A DNA stretch of 64,000 nucleotides. Source: Coniella vitis. Its lineage: Eukaryota; Ascomycota; Sordariomycetes; Diaporthales; Schizoparmaceae. The stretch covers positions 1,860,001-1,924,000 of the forward strand of contig WUJK01000005.1 in assembly GCA_011317545.1 (NCBI GenBank), read 5' to 3'. A program made the position numbers and the translations under genes. Numbering within the stretch: position 1 is the stretch's first letter; each line of letters starts with the position of its first letter. The notes beneath the pieces are model-generated. The model was not told the origin of the DNA. It saw only the letters and a list, made by a program, of their open reading frames with translations, and searched no databases. Positions 45,908 through 58,900 of the stretch are shown one piece after another.

Positions 45908-48900
45908 GGTGTTGAACTGCAAGAAAAAGGCTGGACAAATCAATCCAGGCACCCAGATGCTGTTTATGGTGGTGAAACAAAGTGCATAGAGGGGGCGATT
46001 GGTATGAGAGTATAGGATTCGAAGACTGGTCAGGTAAATATTGCTGCGTCAATGATCAAGAACCTGGCCGAACCGGTTTCTGTAGCGATGTTCGTAACTA
46101 TTTCTACTCGCAAAGTATCATGACAACTTTGCTGTGTTGCGGAAGAGAGACGGGCGGCAGTACCTCAGACCGGTATTTCGATAATAAGGCGAGCGTACCC
46201 ATGCTCAGTGTATTAGCCTCGAGCAGTTGACTGTTGACTCTATTGGTCAGTATTGTTTAGGCAAACGGTCTTCTGGTTGCGTAAAATGGTTGCCTTTCCG
46301 TCTGTGCGGTTTCCAGTGAAGCATAAGATCCTGACCTATATGGTCGTCAGTGGCGGGTCATTTTGGCAGACGGCGTGCACCAAGCCTGACTTGCATATGT
46401 CACCGAGCAGCGCGGGGAATCAAGCCAGCAGAAGGAGCGTCTATAGCTCCTAGAAGTGGTCATCAGACTGAAACCAAGCCTTCCTGCTTCAACGGTCTGC
46501 AGGTGCACAAAGATAGGCACAGTACTATTACAACGAAACAACCGAAATAGAGAAACCCAGCGTCATGTCCTTATCGGTACGGTGCCCACGATCGCAGACA
46601 TACAAAGCAAACTGGAGATGAGGCTGGGCTGATCGAGGGCTACACAAGGGTTTTGCGTAGTAGGAGAGAGTCAAGAGGAACCAGAAAATGCACAAACAAC
46701 AAGAGGCCACGCTCAGATCGGCCAGCTGCCTAGCCATGAGTGACAGCAACCCATGTTGAAACAAATGGCCTAGTCGTTAGCCATCTTGCAGTATTTCCTT
46801 TGCGAACAGCTCAATCTACACTTTGGTATCCCACAAATAAGGCTGACGAGTAGAGGTAGGACGTCGAATATTTTGGCGACCGTGTATGCGACAAAACATT
46901 TGAGGCAGTAGACCATGGCTTAAAGGTGGCGCATTTAGGTTAGGCTGGCTCCGGGGAACGTCTTGACAGCACACATATACACCGATAGCTTAGGTTGAGT
47001 CGTCTGTATAGCGCCTCATATTCGGGACGAAGCGTAAACAGCTCTGCCACGCACATCGCAGACCGAGACTATGGCTTTCAGGCATAACTTGCGTGAATTG
47101 CTCGTCGGTAATGCTGGGTCGCACTTTCTAGCGTCTCCACCACACGAAGTTGTTTGTTTGCTGTGGCCGAGTATCGCAGGTAACAAGCTGCAGACACTAT
47201 AAATCGGTTCGTATCATGAGCTGTTAAGACCCTGGTCGGCGGAGCGCATTGTGAGGCGGCGTGTAAGCGGTACTGGGAAAAGTGAATGTTGTCACTGGGA
47301 GTACGCTGGCCAAGACTCGTTGGTAAGGATCTCGTGGTACAGTGCTGCTCCTCAGCGCGGTTGCAAAAGCACACGCAAGTCTGTGGAGCATGAAGGGGAG
47401 TTCGATCTTCAGTTACCCGCCACCATCCTGTCTCCAGCACGTTGAACCATGTACTTTGTTGTGTACGTGCAACAGAGCACGTGGATAGAACACCCGCATT
47501 GTGCTCCGCCACGTGTAACAAAATGCAAGTCACTGCAGTGGCCTGGAGGCTACGAGCACGCTCGCACGTGATAAGGACCGCAATCTTCGTGAGGCTGCAT
47601 AGTAGATTAAGGCATCTCTAGGTTGTCCTGGATCCAGTGCACTTGGCCTTCTTCTCATCTCGTTAGATAGGAATGGCGGGTAAAGCCGGGCAGGAGAAGG
47701 TCATGTGGATGTCGAGGCGTGCCTTGGCCGGATGAAAGGCCGCAATGCCTTCGCCGCTTACCGAGAAAGAGCACAAGGAATCGAATGGGGGCTGGCCTTA
47801 TGATTTTCATGCAGCTTGCCTCGTTTGTTGACCTTCTCCCCCCATCAAGGCCGACCCGGTTGGCTTAGACTTCGTTTGACACGCCCTAAAGATGGTCGCC
47901 TTCTTTTGAGGCCTGTGCTCGTCGACCAACTAGGATTAGGAGAACGGATGATGCCTTCGAGGACTCATCTGGGGACAATTGATTGGGCTTGACGCAACCG
48001 AACATGCAGATTAATACCCATGTATTGCGACCGTGAATCCTTCAGAGCTGGTGGCTGGCTGACAGTTGGGTATGCCGATATGGCATGCACATATTAGAGG
48101 CACGAGGGTCGGTTGACAGGCAAAAAGAACACACGCCCTGGGGCGCCAGAGCTCCACGACGCCACGATCTGTGATAGCCGAGCTTGTCTGTGTTGTTGTT
48201 AGCGGTGTGCAACGCAGCATAGGCAACTACAGAGAAAGGCGTCAGCGATCAGCTCATGAAAGACAGACCCTGGATTGTTTGCGGCTAGGAAGCCCTGCCG
48301 GGGCAGATCGACGCTGGTGTGGGAGAAATGGTAGCTGCTCGATCCGTGTGCTCTGTGTGTCTGTCTCCAAGGGGGGATCTGTCACAACTGCATCATTCAG
48401 AGAGCTATAGCAGAGCGAGCGCACAGCCTCTGTCAACGATAGCGATGCCGAAGGGCTGCAGTGAGTATGTGTCACGGCATAGCCACCATTGCGGTGGCTC
48501 AGAACCGTGCTGTTCATGGCAGAGATCGACAAGAAATATTAGGTATAGCAGCACGAGACAAACCCAGAAGACATTCGGTGAGCACTTTGGGAGCGTGAGA
48601 CGTTCTAATATATCGTCCATTTCCCTGCCCAACGACCATGAGCACACGGTGGAGATTCCGAACTTTGGGCAGCCATGCATAGGTCTGCAGTCCCCTATGT
48701 AGGTTGTACATACCTACCTAGGTAGGTAGCAGGCTTTGCTGGTGTTGTTGACATGCGCTACATATGTAGTCTTTCCGAACTGCAGCAGGTATCGAGAGCT
48801 TGTTGGGTCGCTGTTCCGTTTTCGACGCCAATCCTTGGCGGGTAAGCGAAGTAAGGCTGGCCTTGTGAAGATGGAATGCAACCACCATCGCATCGCAGGC

Positions 48901-49640
48901 GCGACAAAGTGCAGGAGCTGGTGGTTGAGAAGGCGCCATCTACTTACTATTATAGTGTGATACCAACACTAGCCAACGTCATAAGCACCTAGGTACCAAT
49001 TGTATGTACCTATGTATTCAGGTATCCCTACCTCCATCCGTTGAATACCCTTTTGGAGATCAGCAGACCGGCACCAAACCAGCAGTACACATCTAAATGT
49101 CGTCGTCGGAAGTATGGTGTTGTATCTGCTTCAGTCCAAAACAACCTAGGCTTAGAGTTAAACCGATTCTCTCAAATCCACAAGGCAAGGCAGCATGGAC
49201 CTACCTGCGTGTGTCAGTTGCCAGTCACCTGCAAGTCACTTACTGCACCTTAGGAAGGCAGCAGGCGCTCTGCCAGCCTGGAGGCATACCTAAGCTGCTA
49301 GGTATCCAGGTATTTTCAAAACCGACAAGCGAGAAAATCTGCGCCGAAATGACTCCGGCATTGCCACAATAGAGACTCGCCCTGGAGTCTCCCTCCTCTA
49401 CGCAAAAGCCGTAGGATTGTATCGGCGGCACTGGTACAAATCAAGCAGAGCATCACAAACAAGGCGCGGACGAATGTGTTCATTTGTGCCGGATACCAAA
49501 GTAGCCTAACACTACTGGGCGGGGCCTTTGATGGCCTTCGCCGGTCAAACATCTCTCATTGTTGCATCTCGCACATCCCGCGCGTTGTGTAAAGTGCCAC
49601 AGCATCCCCATCGTGCTATTCGCAAGTGAGGATTTTGCAC
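45908..49640. other. Gene-free interval with palindromes
   Basis: No gene is supported; frames in 47-49 kb overlap on both strands. The interval contains the 18-bp perfect palindrome at 48711-48728 and further CCTAGG/GGTACC words at 48987-48997 and near 49295-49312. Confidence 0.5.
48711..48728. repeat. Perfect 18-bp palindrome
   Basis: TACCTACCTAGGTAGGTA equals its own reverse complement. It lies in intergenic DNA about 0.9 kb from the end of the NOT3/NOT5 gene. The centre CCTAGG recurs in several other gaps. Confidence 0.9.
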
Positions 49641-51618
49641 CTAGACTTCGTCCTCCAAGAACTTGTAGGCGAACTTGAAGTCGGCCTTACGACGGTTCAT
49701 CCTGTAGCCATATTAGTAACGACTTCTTGCAGGTTGTCAGCATCAAGTGAGAGAGCGCTAACCAGGTGGATTCGTAGTCGAAGAAACGATAGGTGCCTTG
49801 TTCGAATTCCTCGGTGATGTTCTTGGGCTCCTCATGGCGTTGGAACCAAGTTTGATACTGCTTGTGGAAACGCCAAGCCTGGTCCTTGAGAGCTTTGGCA
49901 GCGAGGTACTGCTGGTAAGTACCCTGTTTATAGTAGAAGGCATAGAAAAGTGTATCATTGTCAACTTTGGAGGGCTGGTAAAGAGCAGGATTATCAAGTA
50001 GCGGCAGACGCTCCTTCGGCCATGTCGCCGAAGTGTCCCACCAAGATTCGGGCTGTTGGAGCTTAGGAGGCTCTGCATCAGCAGCATCCGGTGCCTGCTC
50101 TCGAGATGCGGCGACCAGACGCTGGGTAGCAGCACTGGCAGGGTCGTGTTTGTTGGCTTTGGTAGCCTCCCAGGCTTCCATCAAATCGCTCAAGGAGGCG
50201 GGTAGGTGGTAAATCGATTCGGTCTCCTGGGTTTCGGTGGACTTCAAGCCATTAGTGACGCCATTGCTCTGGGAACTCTTGGGAACCTCCGCGGGCTCCG
50301 AGGCAGCTGGAGCCTTGCCGGGAACACGCGTAGACTTGACACGGGATGACTCTGGTTTCGGGGTCGACGGGGCAGGAGTAGGCCCACTGGAAGCAGTTGC
50401 GGCTGCCAGAACAGCCTTTTGCTCGGCCGGCGTCGGAGCAGATGCAGCCATTTGTATGGATGAGAAATTGGGCGAGTTCGTAGCACTGGCTCTCGACTGA
50501 TTTGCTGCAAATGACGAGATGCCGACTGCTGGATGTGCAGTTGGAGGGGGAGGAAGGGGTGCGATTCCGACGTTATTCTTGTCTGCCGCTGCGGCAGCAG
50601 CAGAAGCGTATTTGAGACCTTCGCCCGGCGGCCGTGTTGGGATTGTTGCCGGTTTCATGGTAGGCGTGCCTCCAGAAGGGCCACTGCCCGTGACTGGCAA
50701 GCTGGGTGTGTGCAGCGCCGCCAGGGTAGGCAGGGGTGATTTGAGTTGAGGTCCCGGCTTTCGACTTGCAGTGGTATTTGCAGCATCCGTCGAGGCCCTC
50801 TCCTTGCCCCGCGCAGTTGCGCTCGAAGACCGTGCCTCTACCTCAGGGCCGTCATCCTGCACCGACTGCGTGTCCTGGCTAGATACCTTGTCGTTGTCCT
50901 GGACCATTCCGAACTGGTCTTCTTCTTCATCCAGATTCAAGTCGTCGTACATGGTGTCGTCCTCAACGTAGTCGGCGGATTCGCCCTCTTGAACGTAGTA
51001 TTGTATAGCATCCTTGATGTCGTTGACCTGATCTGCTTCAACGCCGCCGTTCACAAGGGACCGTCGTATCAGTTCCAACTTGCCTTGGTGCCATTTGTGC
51101 TTCTCGATTAGGTCGTCAATCTCGGTCATGCGCCCCGCGTTATCCTTGCTCTTCTTGCCCTTCTTCGCCGATTGTAACGTTTCGCGCTCGGCCTCGAGGG
51201 CCTCGATTCGTTGCTCGAGCTCATCGATCTGCGTGCCTAGGAAGTCGCCAGCCTCGATCTTGGCCTTTTCTTTAGGATCCAGCGTGGCAGCCGCAGATAG
51301 TCCTTCTTTTGAAAATGCTTTCGTCTTCATCAACTTTTCCACGGCCTTGAACTTCTCCATTCGCGACTCGATCAGTTTTCTCTGTTCCATCAAGGGGCCT
51401 TTGTCCTTGATGTCATTGCTGGCAGCCCATGTTTTGATCTGGTCGCGCAGCCTCTGAAGCTTCTTGATTTCGCGCTTGAGACTGTCCTCAAGCTTTTCCT
51501 TCTGTGCCTGGCTGCTTGCTTGCTCAATCTTTTCATAGATTTCATCGAATTCCTGAATGCCTTCAGTCACCTTCTTGAAGCATTTGTCTACTTCTTGCAT
51601 GAGTTTGCGGGCCGCCAT
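49641..51618 (-). CDS. NOT3: CCR4-NOT complex subunit Not3/Not5
   Basis: Predicted 638-residue protein. Exons (minus) are 51618-49763 and 49701-49641; the 61-bp intron (GTTAGC donor, CTAAT branch site, CAG acceptor) restores ESTWMNRRKADFKFAYKFLEDEV. Residues 1-230 form the Not3 N-terminal coiled-coil domain (MAARKLMQEVDKCFKKVTEG onward). The middle is disordered (Pro/Ala/Ser/Thr-rich), and residues about 525-638 form the NOT box that docks on NOT1 with NOT2. The complex deadenylates mRNA and represses translation; yeast Not5 also senses codon optimality at the ribosomal E site. Yeast has separate NOT3 and NOT5; filamentous fungi usually have this single homologue. It is divergent from the deacylase gene. 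Confidence 0.95.
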
Positions 51619-52437
51619 GGTGTTTGGGCGACGTTGGCAGCGTCGCGTCGGCCCGGAGGGTTGATTTTTGGTTCAGGTGTTCTCGACGAAGGGGTAGTCA
51701 GGTGGTGCGACAACCTCGGAGCTGTTTTGGAGAGATTAGACAAGCATGCATCGCACCAGTGGCCTGTGAACCATTTGAGAGAAGGAGGTCAAGACTAGAA
51801 AGCCGTCGTAAGGGGCAATAAGAAAGGCCTGGGGCTTACTTCAAGAAACAAACAGTAAGTGTCAAGCCGGAAGGAAGCCGACGCTTCTGTCTGAACAACG
51901 TGGTAAAGCTATAAAGCTGGTTGGGCTTGGGAGGAAGTTAATGGGTTGAAGTAAGGTGGATTGGCAAGGCTGCAAGTGCACATACAGCCAGCGATATTGA
52001 AAGATGCAAGCCAAATCGCAGAGCAGAGAACCAATGCGCGCTGATTTGCAAGGGTGTCACGAGCCACCATACGCGAGAAAAGTGGGCCTCGAAGGTGCGG
52101 CTGGTGCGTCATCTGCTGGCTCGACATTGCCGGCATGGGGGTTTGCCGCCATTCTCAGACTTAACCGCCCAGCAATCAAGACAAGTACCCTACAGCGCCT
52201 ACAAGGTATCTATAAAAGTGATCAATTCTAGCATGCAACAGTAGCTCAGATTTAGTGGAGACATTGGTCTCGACATCATTTCATGCCTATACAATCTGTT
52301 ACTTTATCTGCTGTCTTTGTCTGCTACTATCCTAGTTGTGGCTGTGAAAGCGACTTGCATTTCATTCACCCAAGTCCTATATGTTTAAGGTCCATCAAGA
52401 GTTGCATACCACGATTTTTCCCTTAACGCAAAACAAG
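51619..52437. promoter_or_regulatory. Divergent promoter interval, NOT3/NOT5 / deacylase
   Basis: No gene is visible in 819 bp. The right-hand part is noticeably A/T-rich. No named site is supported. Confidence 0.5.
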
Positions 52438-53131
52438 ATGAAAGGTGATAATTACCTATAGCCAAGAGCAATTCTCTCAGCTAACACAAATGGGATAGCC
52501 GTTCTCCAGCGAGTGCTTTCTGCGTCAGTCTCTGTTGGTGGAGACGTTGTTTCATCAATAGGTAAAGGTGTCCTAGTCTTTGCTGCTATGGCTCCAGGAG
52601 ACACAAAGAAAGATGCCGAAACCCTTGCCTCAAAAGTCCTCAAGCTCAGGCTGTGGGATGACGAGCAAGGTGGAAGGGTACTGTTGATTGCTAAATCCTT
52701 TCCAGAATACCCCAGGTTAACCCCTTGTGTTTGGGTTCTAACAACTTCTGTTGATTTATCTAGTGGAAGATGAATGTGCAGGATATCAAAGGAGAAGTTC
52801 TCTGCGTATCTCAATTCACTCTACTTGCCTCGACCAAGAAAGGCAATAAGCCTGACTTTCATGGGGCACTTGGTGGTGACGAGGCCAGAGAACTCTACCA
52901 ATACTTCTTCGACCAGGTACAGAAGGGCTATACGGCTGACAGAGTTAAGAATGGTGTCTTTCAAGCTATGATGGAAGTCGCGCTTATTAATGACGGACCT
53001 GTGCGTTTGCTCTTCCTCTCTATATTATATATAATAGCTGAGAAAGTTTGTTCTAGGTCACATTGGAGCTCACCGCCGGTTCCCAGCATAAAGTCGACAA
53101 GCCACCGACGATTACAAGCGAGCAGTCCTAA
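52438..53131 (+). CDS. DTD1: D-aminoacyl-tRNA deacylase (DTD)
   Basis: Predicted 165-residue enzyme that removes D-amino acids from mischarged tRNA. Exons: 52438-52444, 52499-52677, 52764-53000 and 53057-53131. The first exon is only 7 bp (ATGAAAG), and splicing gives MKAVLQRVLSASVSV, the normal DTD start. The S-Q-F-T-L motif is at 78-82 and the cross-subunit Gly-Pro of N-D-G-P-V-T at 140-141, both needed for substrate selection. The C-terminus ends GSQHKVDKPPTITSEQS, near normal length. The introns are very short (54, 86, 56 bp), and third codon positions look richer in A/T than in NOT3 and cyclophilin-40 on either side. Confidence 0.93.
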
Positions 53132-54027
53132 TTATAATAATCAAGTCTGTATAATTGCAGTATGGTTTGCAGATTTACTTTGTCTTGCAATTCTTTTGTG
53201 TGACCTTTCTTTGGTCTTGTTGTCACTAGGTTCAGAAATGCAAACTAGTTCGACCCGTTGCACCATCTTGTGTTGTTAACCTCAGCTGTCTTTACTATAT
53301 ATAGGAACGTTCTCAGAGACACCTGGGAAAGACATTTCAGAGTAGCGAGGGCCAAGAAAGTGTTCAGTAGGCAAGAAGTTAAATTTGCAAGACCTGTATC
53401 TTCTTCTTATAGACAAAGCACTAATGGTAATGACGGACATAAACATTGAGGATATTGATAAGGATGCTTATATAGTTTTGGTGATTGAGGAAAGTTGGCA
53501 TATGCGCTCCTTCTTGATATCACGCCGTTTCCACGTGAAAAGTCAGAAGCGCGTTCCCAATCAACTGAATTCACTTTCCAGGGGCCGCCCTCACGCTAGG
53601 CAAGTCAGGGTCCGGGAACCAGGTCGATCCTGCAGCCGCGCCCCTCTCAAACCCCCGGGCTGGCCCCGCGAATGCAGGGGTCTGGACGGCAACTGCCCCA
53701 CCCAAGAAGCTCTGCATGGAATGTTCACGAAGATAGCTTTCAGCCTCAGCATAACTTCGATGGTGGAGGACAGTCCTCGAATTTCTTCTTAATATCTGAA
53801 AGTTGCCAGTTAGTAACTGCATCCGCTTGAAATTTTTTTCGCTGAGGCACGTACAGTTTCCTCGACACTTCTACCAGTACGATAACAGGCGCCATATCAC
53901 TTGCATCTCTGGTATTTGAAACCCAACCACCACCCCTCGTGCTTCTACTTCAAGCTGACCTGGAAACTCGTTTCCTGCCCAGATCATCCCATAACCTGTT
54001 GCTCGCCTTTGCAACTAACCAGAAGCC
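53132..54027. other. Gap before cyclophilin-40
   Basis: The left part is A/T-rich like the deacylase gene. From about 53570 it becomes GC-rich and probably forms the cyclophilin promoter. No gene is visible. Confidence 0.5.
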
Positions 54028-55361
54028 ATGGCCACTGAAGACTCCAAGGCCGCCTCTGCGGCACGCAGCCGTGTCTTTTTTGACATAAACATCGGCGAGC
54101 GCAAGGCTGGACGCATCATCATAGAACTATACAACGACGTGGTTCCCAAGACTGTAGGCGCCCCCACTTCTGGTTATCCTTCTACAAAACCACGGACTTG
54201 CTAAATGAGGAGCATCCTAGGCCGAGAATTTTCGCGCTCTTTGCACTGGCGAGAAGGGAATTGGCAAGACTGGCAAACCCCTCCACTACAAGGGCTCCGA
54301 CTTCCACCGCGTTATCAAGCAATTCATGATTCAGGGTGGTGACTTCACCGCTGGTGACGGTACAGGTGGCGAGAGCATCTACGGCGAGAAGTTCGCCGAC
54401 GAGAACTTTGAGCTTAAGCACGACCGACCATTCCTCTTGTCCATGGCGAATGCTGGTCCTGGTACGTCTTTACGCTCTGTAATGCCCAGCTTCACTCCAG
54501 AGAGTTAGCTGCGTCTCCATAATGACTTGCTGACGTGTCTTTTTTTCAGGAACCAACGGCTCTCAGTTCTTCATCACCACCGTGCCAACCCCCCACCTCG
54601 ACAATAAGCACGTCGTTTTTGGCGAGGTCCTGTCTGGCAAATCCATCGTTCGGCAGATCGAGAACCTTCGCACATCGTCTGGTGACAAGCCTGTCCAGCC
54701 TGCACAAATTGTTGACTGTGGCGAGTTGACTGGCGCAGATGCCGAGATTGCCAATGCTCAGTCGGGCCGGCCTGATGCTCTCGGTGACGCTTATGAGGAC
54801 TTTCCCGAGGATGAGCTAGACAACATCAAGAAAAATGCTGCCGACGGCGAGAACCTGGACGCCATTCCTGCTGCCAAGATTGTGCAGATTGCAACCGATT
54901 GCAAAGATTTCGGAAACAAGGCCTTCAAGGCCGGAGACTTTGCTTCTGCGTTGGACAAGTACGAGAAGGGCTTGCGGTATCTTAATGAGGACCCAGAGCT
55001 CCCCGAAGGCGAGGAGGGCGAGGATCTCAAGGAGAAGATTCAGGCTGTCCGATTCTCCCTCAACAACAACGGTGCTCTGATGAACATCAAGATGAGCAAT
55101 TGGGCCGATGCTGCTAGGATGGCACAGTCTGCATTGCTCGTCGGGGGTGTGAAGGACGCTGACAGGGCTAAGGCTCTATACCGTCGGGGCTTTGCCTTGA
55201 TCCGTCTCAAGGACGAGGATGCAGCCGTGAATGCTTTGACAGAAGCTAGCAAGTTGGCGCCTGGTGATGTAGCCATCACCAAGGAACTGAATGAGGTCAA
55301 GAAGAACGTTTCTGCTCGCTTGGCCAAGGAGAAGGCTGCCTACAAGAAATTCTTTTCTTGA
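54028..55361 (+). CDS. CPR6: Cyclophilin-40 peptidyl-prolyl isomerase (Cpr6/Cpr7 type)
   Basis: Predicted 392-residue Hsp90 co-chaperone. Exons are 54028-54153, 54221-54461 and 54550-55361. The cyclophilin domain is at about 14-190 with F-H-R-V-I-K-Q-F-M-I-Q-G-G-D-F at 70-84; Arg72 matches the catalytic Arg of cyclophilin A. At the place of the cyclosporin-contact Trp there is His138 (VPTPHLDNKHVVFGEV), as in human Cyp40, which predicts weaker cyclosporin binding. The C-terminal part (about 225-375) holds three TPR repeats, including FGNKAFKAGDFASALDKYEKG and AKALYRRGFALIRLKD, which would bind the Hsp90 MEEVD tail. It is cytosolic; no signal peptide is present. It converges on the BUD2 gene. 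Confidence 0.95.
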
Positions 55362-55927
55362 CCAACGACAGTTGTAGTACTTTTGATGACGTTTCGGATA
55401 ACGAGTTTCATTAGAGGCGTATACTGGAGTTTGGACTGCAGACTGGACGGGATGCGAGCGACGGAGAATGGGGAGGCTTGCAGATACATACTGATACCAT
55501 GACAGGTCAAGACAAGACCTTTGCCAGATGAAATACACTTTGATAGCACTTTGGCTAATGACACAAAGTCTCGACAAGCAGATTATCGGTCGTAACTTCC
55601 TTGTTGCTTTTTGTTGATATCGTTTTACGAAACAATGGAGCCACTAAGATATTTTTGAATTGTGTTTGAATTATGTCAAGATTCCAAGTCATACAAGGTA
55701 AGGTGTTCTAATCTTACACCATCAAGATGATGGACGATGAGGGTGATGAGGATAATTTCGGCGTCTTATGATGACGGGTGGGGGCAAGAGACTTGTCTCC
55801 ACACATGGTTGTGATATAATTGTTGTGGGGGTCTCCTTCCCCAGAGACATGCCATCCAACTCCATTAATCCGTGGAAGGGATCCCATAAACAAGCCAACC
55901 TTTGCTTGCTTTGCCGTTTCACAGGAG
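55362..55927. other. Convergent gap
   Basis: 3' flanks of the cyclophilin-40 (plus) and BUD2-like (minus) genes. No other feature is seen. Confidence 0.5.
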
Positions 55928-58900
55928 TCAATGCCGTGAAGACTCACTCCAACCTTCAAATCCACCCAGGCCTATCGATTTCCCTTTTTCTTTGTCCCGT
56001 CGTATGATGCCAGTCGGCGTCGTCGCACTACCGAGTTTGCTGCCACCGCCCCCTCCATTATTAGTGTCATCATAGCCACCAGCACCCCCATTACCACCAG
56101 GTACCCGAAAAGTGCTGCTGCTGCTCAATAAGTGTTGTGACTGAGACGACGCTCCTAGATAACTTTGACTGCTAGACGAGGGCACCACATCCAAGCCACC
56201 ACCACTACCAGAGAATTTGTCGCGGTCGATCTTGCGCAAGATACCGCTAATGAACTTCTTCGCATTCTTGCTGGTCCGTAGCGACTTGATGACATTCGGA
56301 GGTCCTTGGTCGTGGTGGCGATGCTGCTGCTGTGAAGAACCTGCATTCGCACCGTAAGACTCCACGCTCCAAGGCGGTGGCCGGTGATGTCGGCTATGCG
56401 CGCGCCGCTCGGAACCGCGATACGAGCGGGCATTGTAGCTTCGCTCTTCGTCAAAGGAGCTGCCCCGCGACGAGCCAGGGGGCTTCTCAGTGTTAGAAGA
56501 AGCGTCGGGCCAAGGGGTGATGCTGCTACCTCGCGAAATGGTGCTAATGTTGTTGTTTGAGAGGTCATGTAGGCTAACATGTTCTAGGGCGTCGCTGAGG
56601 CCCAGGTCCGAGTCCGTGGGCAAACTCAGATTTTCGTGGTCCATGGCACGAACGGCGTCAATGCGGTTCATGCACATGTCTGCTCGATCCTGCAGAGCTG
56701 TGCATTCTCGGTGGAAGGCGAGGAGCTCGCCATCGTAGCGGCCGTCGTTTGTGTTGGCCTTGCTGTGGTCTTTCCAGAGCTTAACGAGGGAGGCAAAGTT
56801 GCGGGCGTGGTCGACGAGAAATGGCAAAGACGGAAAGCCCTCGCGGGCGAGAGGGGAAAGTCGTCCGAGGATCGTGACTGGGGTTGAGTATGGTGCGGGG
56901 AGCATGATGCTTGTGCTCTGCGCGGGTATGGAGCACACTTCGTCAATGAAATCTTTCAGACCTTGACGGCGAGCAGACAAGAAGCGGCGGTTCATTGGCT
57001 CCATCCAGATCTCCTTCTTGCCTATACTCGATAAGTTTGCAAGTGCTTGTAATGCTTTCGCAATAAGTGTCAAGGTTCGTTGAGCTCTGGGACGCGGGTA
57101 ATCTCGTAGTAACCCAAACAGCTTCGGGTTGAGGACTGCTGGACAAATGAAGCGAAGAAAGAGGAAACCCGACACGCTTGTAAAGGCCACAGTTCGCAGG
57201 AAATCGCCATAACGGTCCTCGGCAACGGCGCGTATGTACTTGAGTATATGTCTGAGCTCTGCTGGGAACCTGGAGGCTGACTGGGCAATGCACTCCCAGA
57301 TCTCGTTGGTGAAATGAATAAGCTGATCCCAGTGTTGGTTGATGTCCTCTCCTTGCTGAAGTTTGCCAGGGTCGACCTCGCAATTCGGATTGATCTCATT
57401 GATTTCATATATCTTGTCGCCCAGGACTTCTTCGACATAGTCACTGCCCAATCTTCTCATGTAAAACTCGAGCGCCTGTGTGAGCAGTGAGTTGCCTCGA
57501 AAAAGCAGGTTGGCCTCACCGGCCAATGTCTTTCCCATATCTCGAAGAGCTTCTCGTTCATTAGCGTTGGCAACGTCCAGAGCTTCGCTCGACTTTAACC
57601 GCCTGCTGAATCGCATCTTCTTCATTTGCGCCTGTTGTCCAATGCCATCGATTTCATCTTCTACAAGGGCCATGAGCCATTCGCTTGATTTATTGGTGAC
57701 TTGGAAGATATTCAAAAAAAGTTCGGCGAGTCTGCGTAAGTGTCCAGGAAGAGCCTCGGAAATTTGCGCCGTCAGACCCAAACTAAATTTGTGAAGCATT
57801 TCAGAAATGGCTTTATAATCCCGTGCCATGAATACTATAAGTTCTTCATGACGGACTTTGCAGAGTAGTGTCCCTATTAGTTGTTGTTTGTCATCGTGTA
57901 TTTGTCGCCACTCTTCATAATCTCGTCCACGATCCAGATTGTGCAATGGAATATCCACGGAGCCGCACTTGATCTCCGTCAAATTGACGCCTCTGGGTAG
58001 TCGTGAAGAGGTGTGCAACGAAAACGCAAGGCTGTCCATGTTGCCTTCATATCGTTTCAAAACAACCTGCAGAGCCGGTAAATTTGCCGACAGGTCTGTA
58101 AATTCGCAGTCGTCGCGCCAAAAGGGTGTCCGCGTAGCCGTTTTCGTTATCGTTCGGGCCCTGAGATCCCCATCAAGGTGTACCTCTGCGAAATAATTGC
58201 CCACAAAGGCATCTTGCTCGTGTTTTCCGTGCCGCTCTCGCGCAGAACTGTTGACTGGTGAGGTGGGTCCCCCGAGTTTCGCTTCGATGATGCGCAAGTT
58301 GATTGTCTTCTCAACTCTAAACATCTCGGACGTGGGTTCTGCTTCAAAATTTGTCACCTCTACGATGGGGTCTTCTTCTGAATCGTCCAGCGCATAGATC
58401 TCGGGCACGGTAAATGCTCTCATCAACACGAACCACACCTCAAATAGTACCCTTCCTTCCAGAGAGATGAAAATTGGCCTGAAGAGGGAGAGCTGAGTGG
58501 ATGTCGAAGCGTAGGAGGGGACGATCGCTATACAGAAATCTTCGTCCAGGACAGATCGATCGAGCTGCTGTATGGCGCATCGCGATAATTGTGATAATGG
58601 GATGACGCATTGAATCGCGCCGTCATGTTCTGTGATGAGTTTCAGCTCGCCATTGTCGTACAGAATACACGAAACTTTTCTCCAACCCGTCTGCGCCGAT
58701 CTCAAATCGCGCGTCGAGGCTCGCTTGACGATCGCACGCGGCGAGTGTGCGACGCCCCTGTCCCATAATGATACCAAGCTGACTTTGATAACATTGGGGG
58801 CTGTCGAAGCCGTGGAGGAGCCACGTCTAATGAGCTCGGGCCTAGACTGCGATGTTGGTGTTGTGGTCTGGCTGTTGGTTCCGGTTCGGAGTGCGCTTGG

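Noticed and set aside
47078..47533. 151-codon minus-strand frame
   Set aside because: No domain, splice signals or conserved composition.
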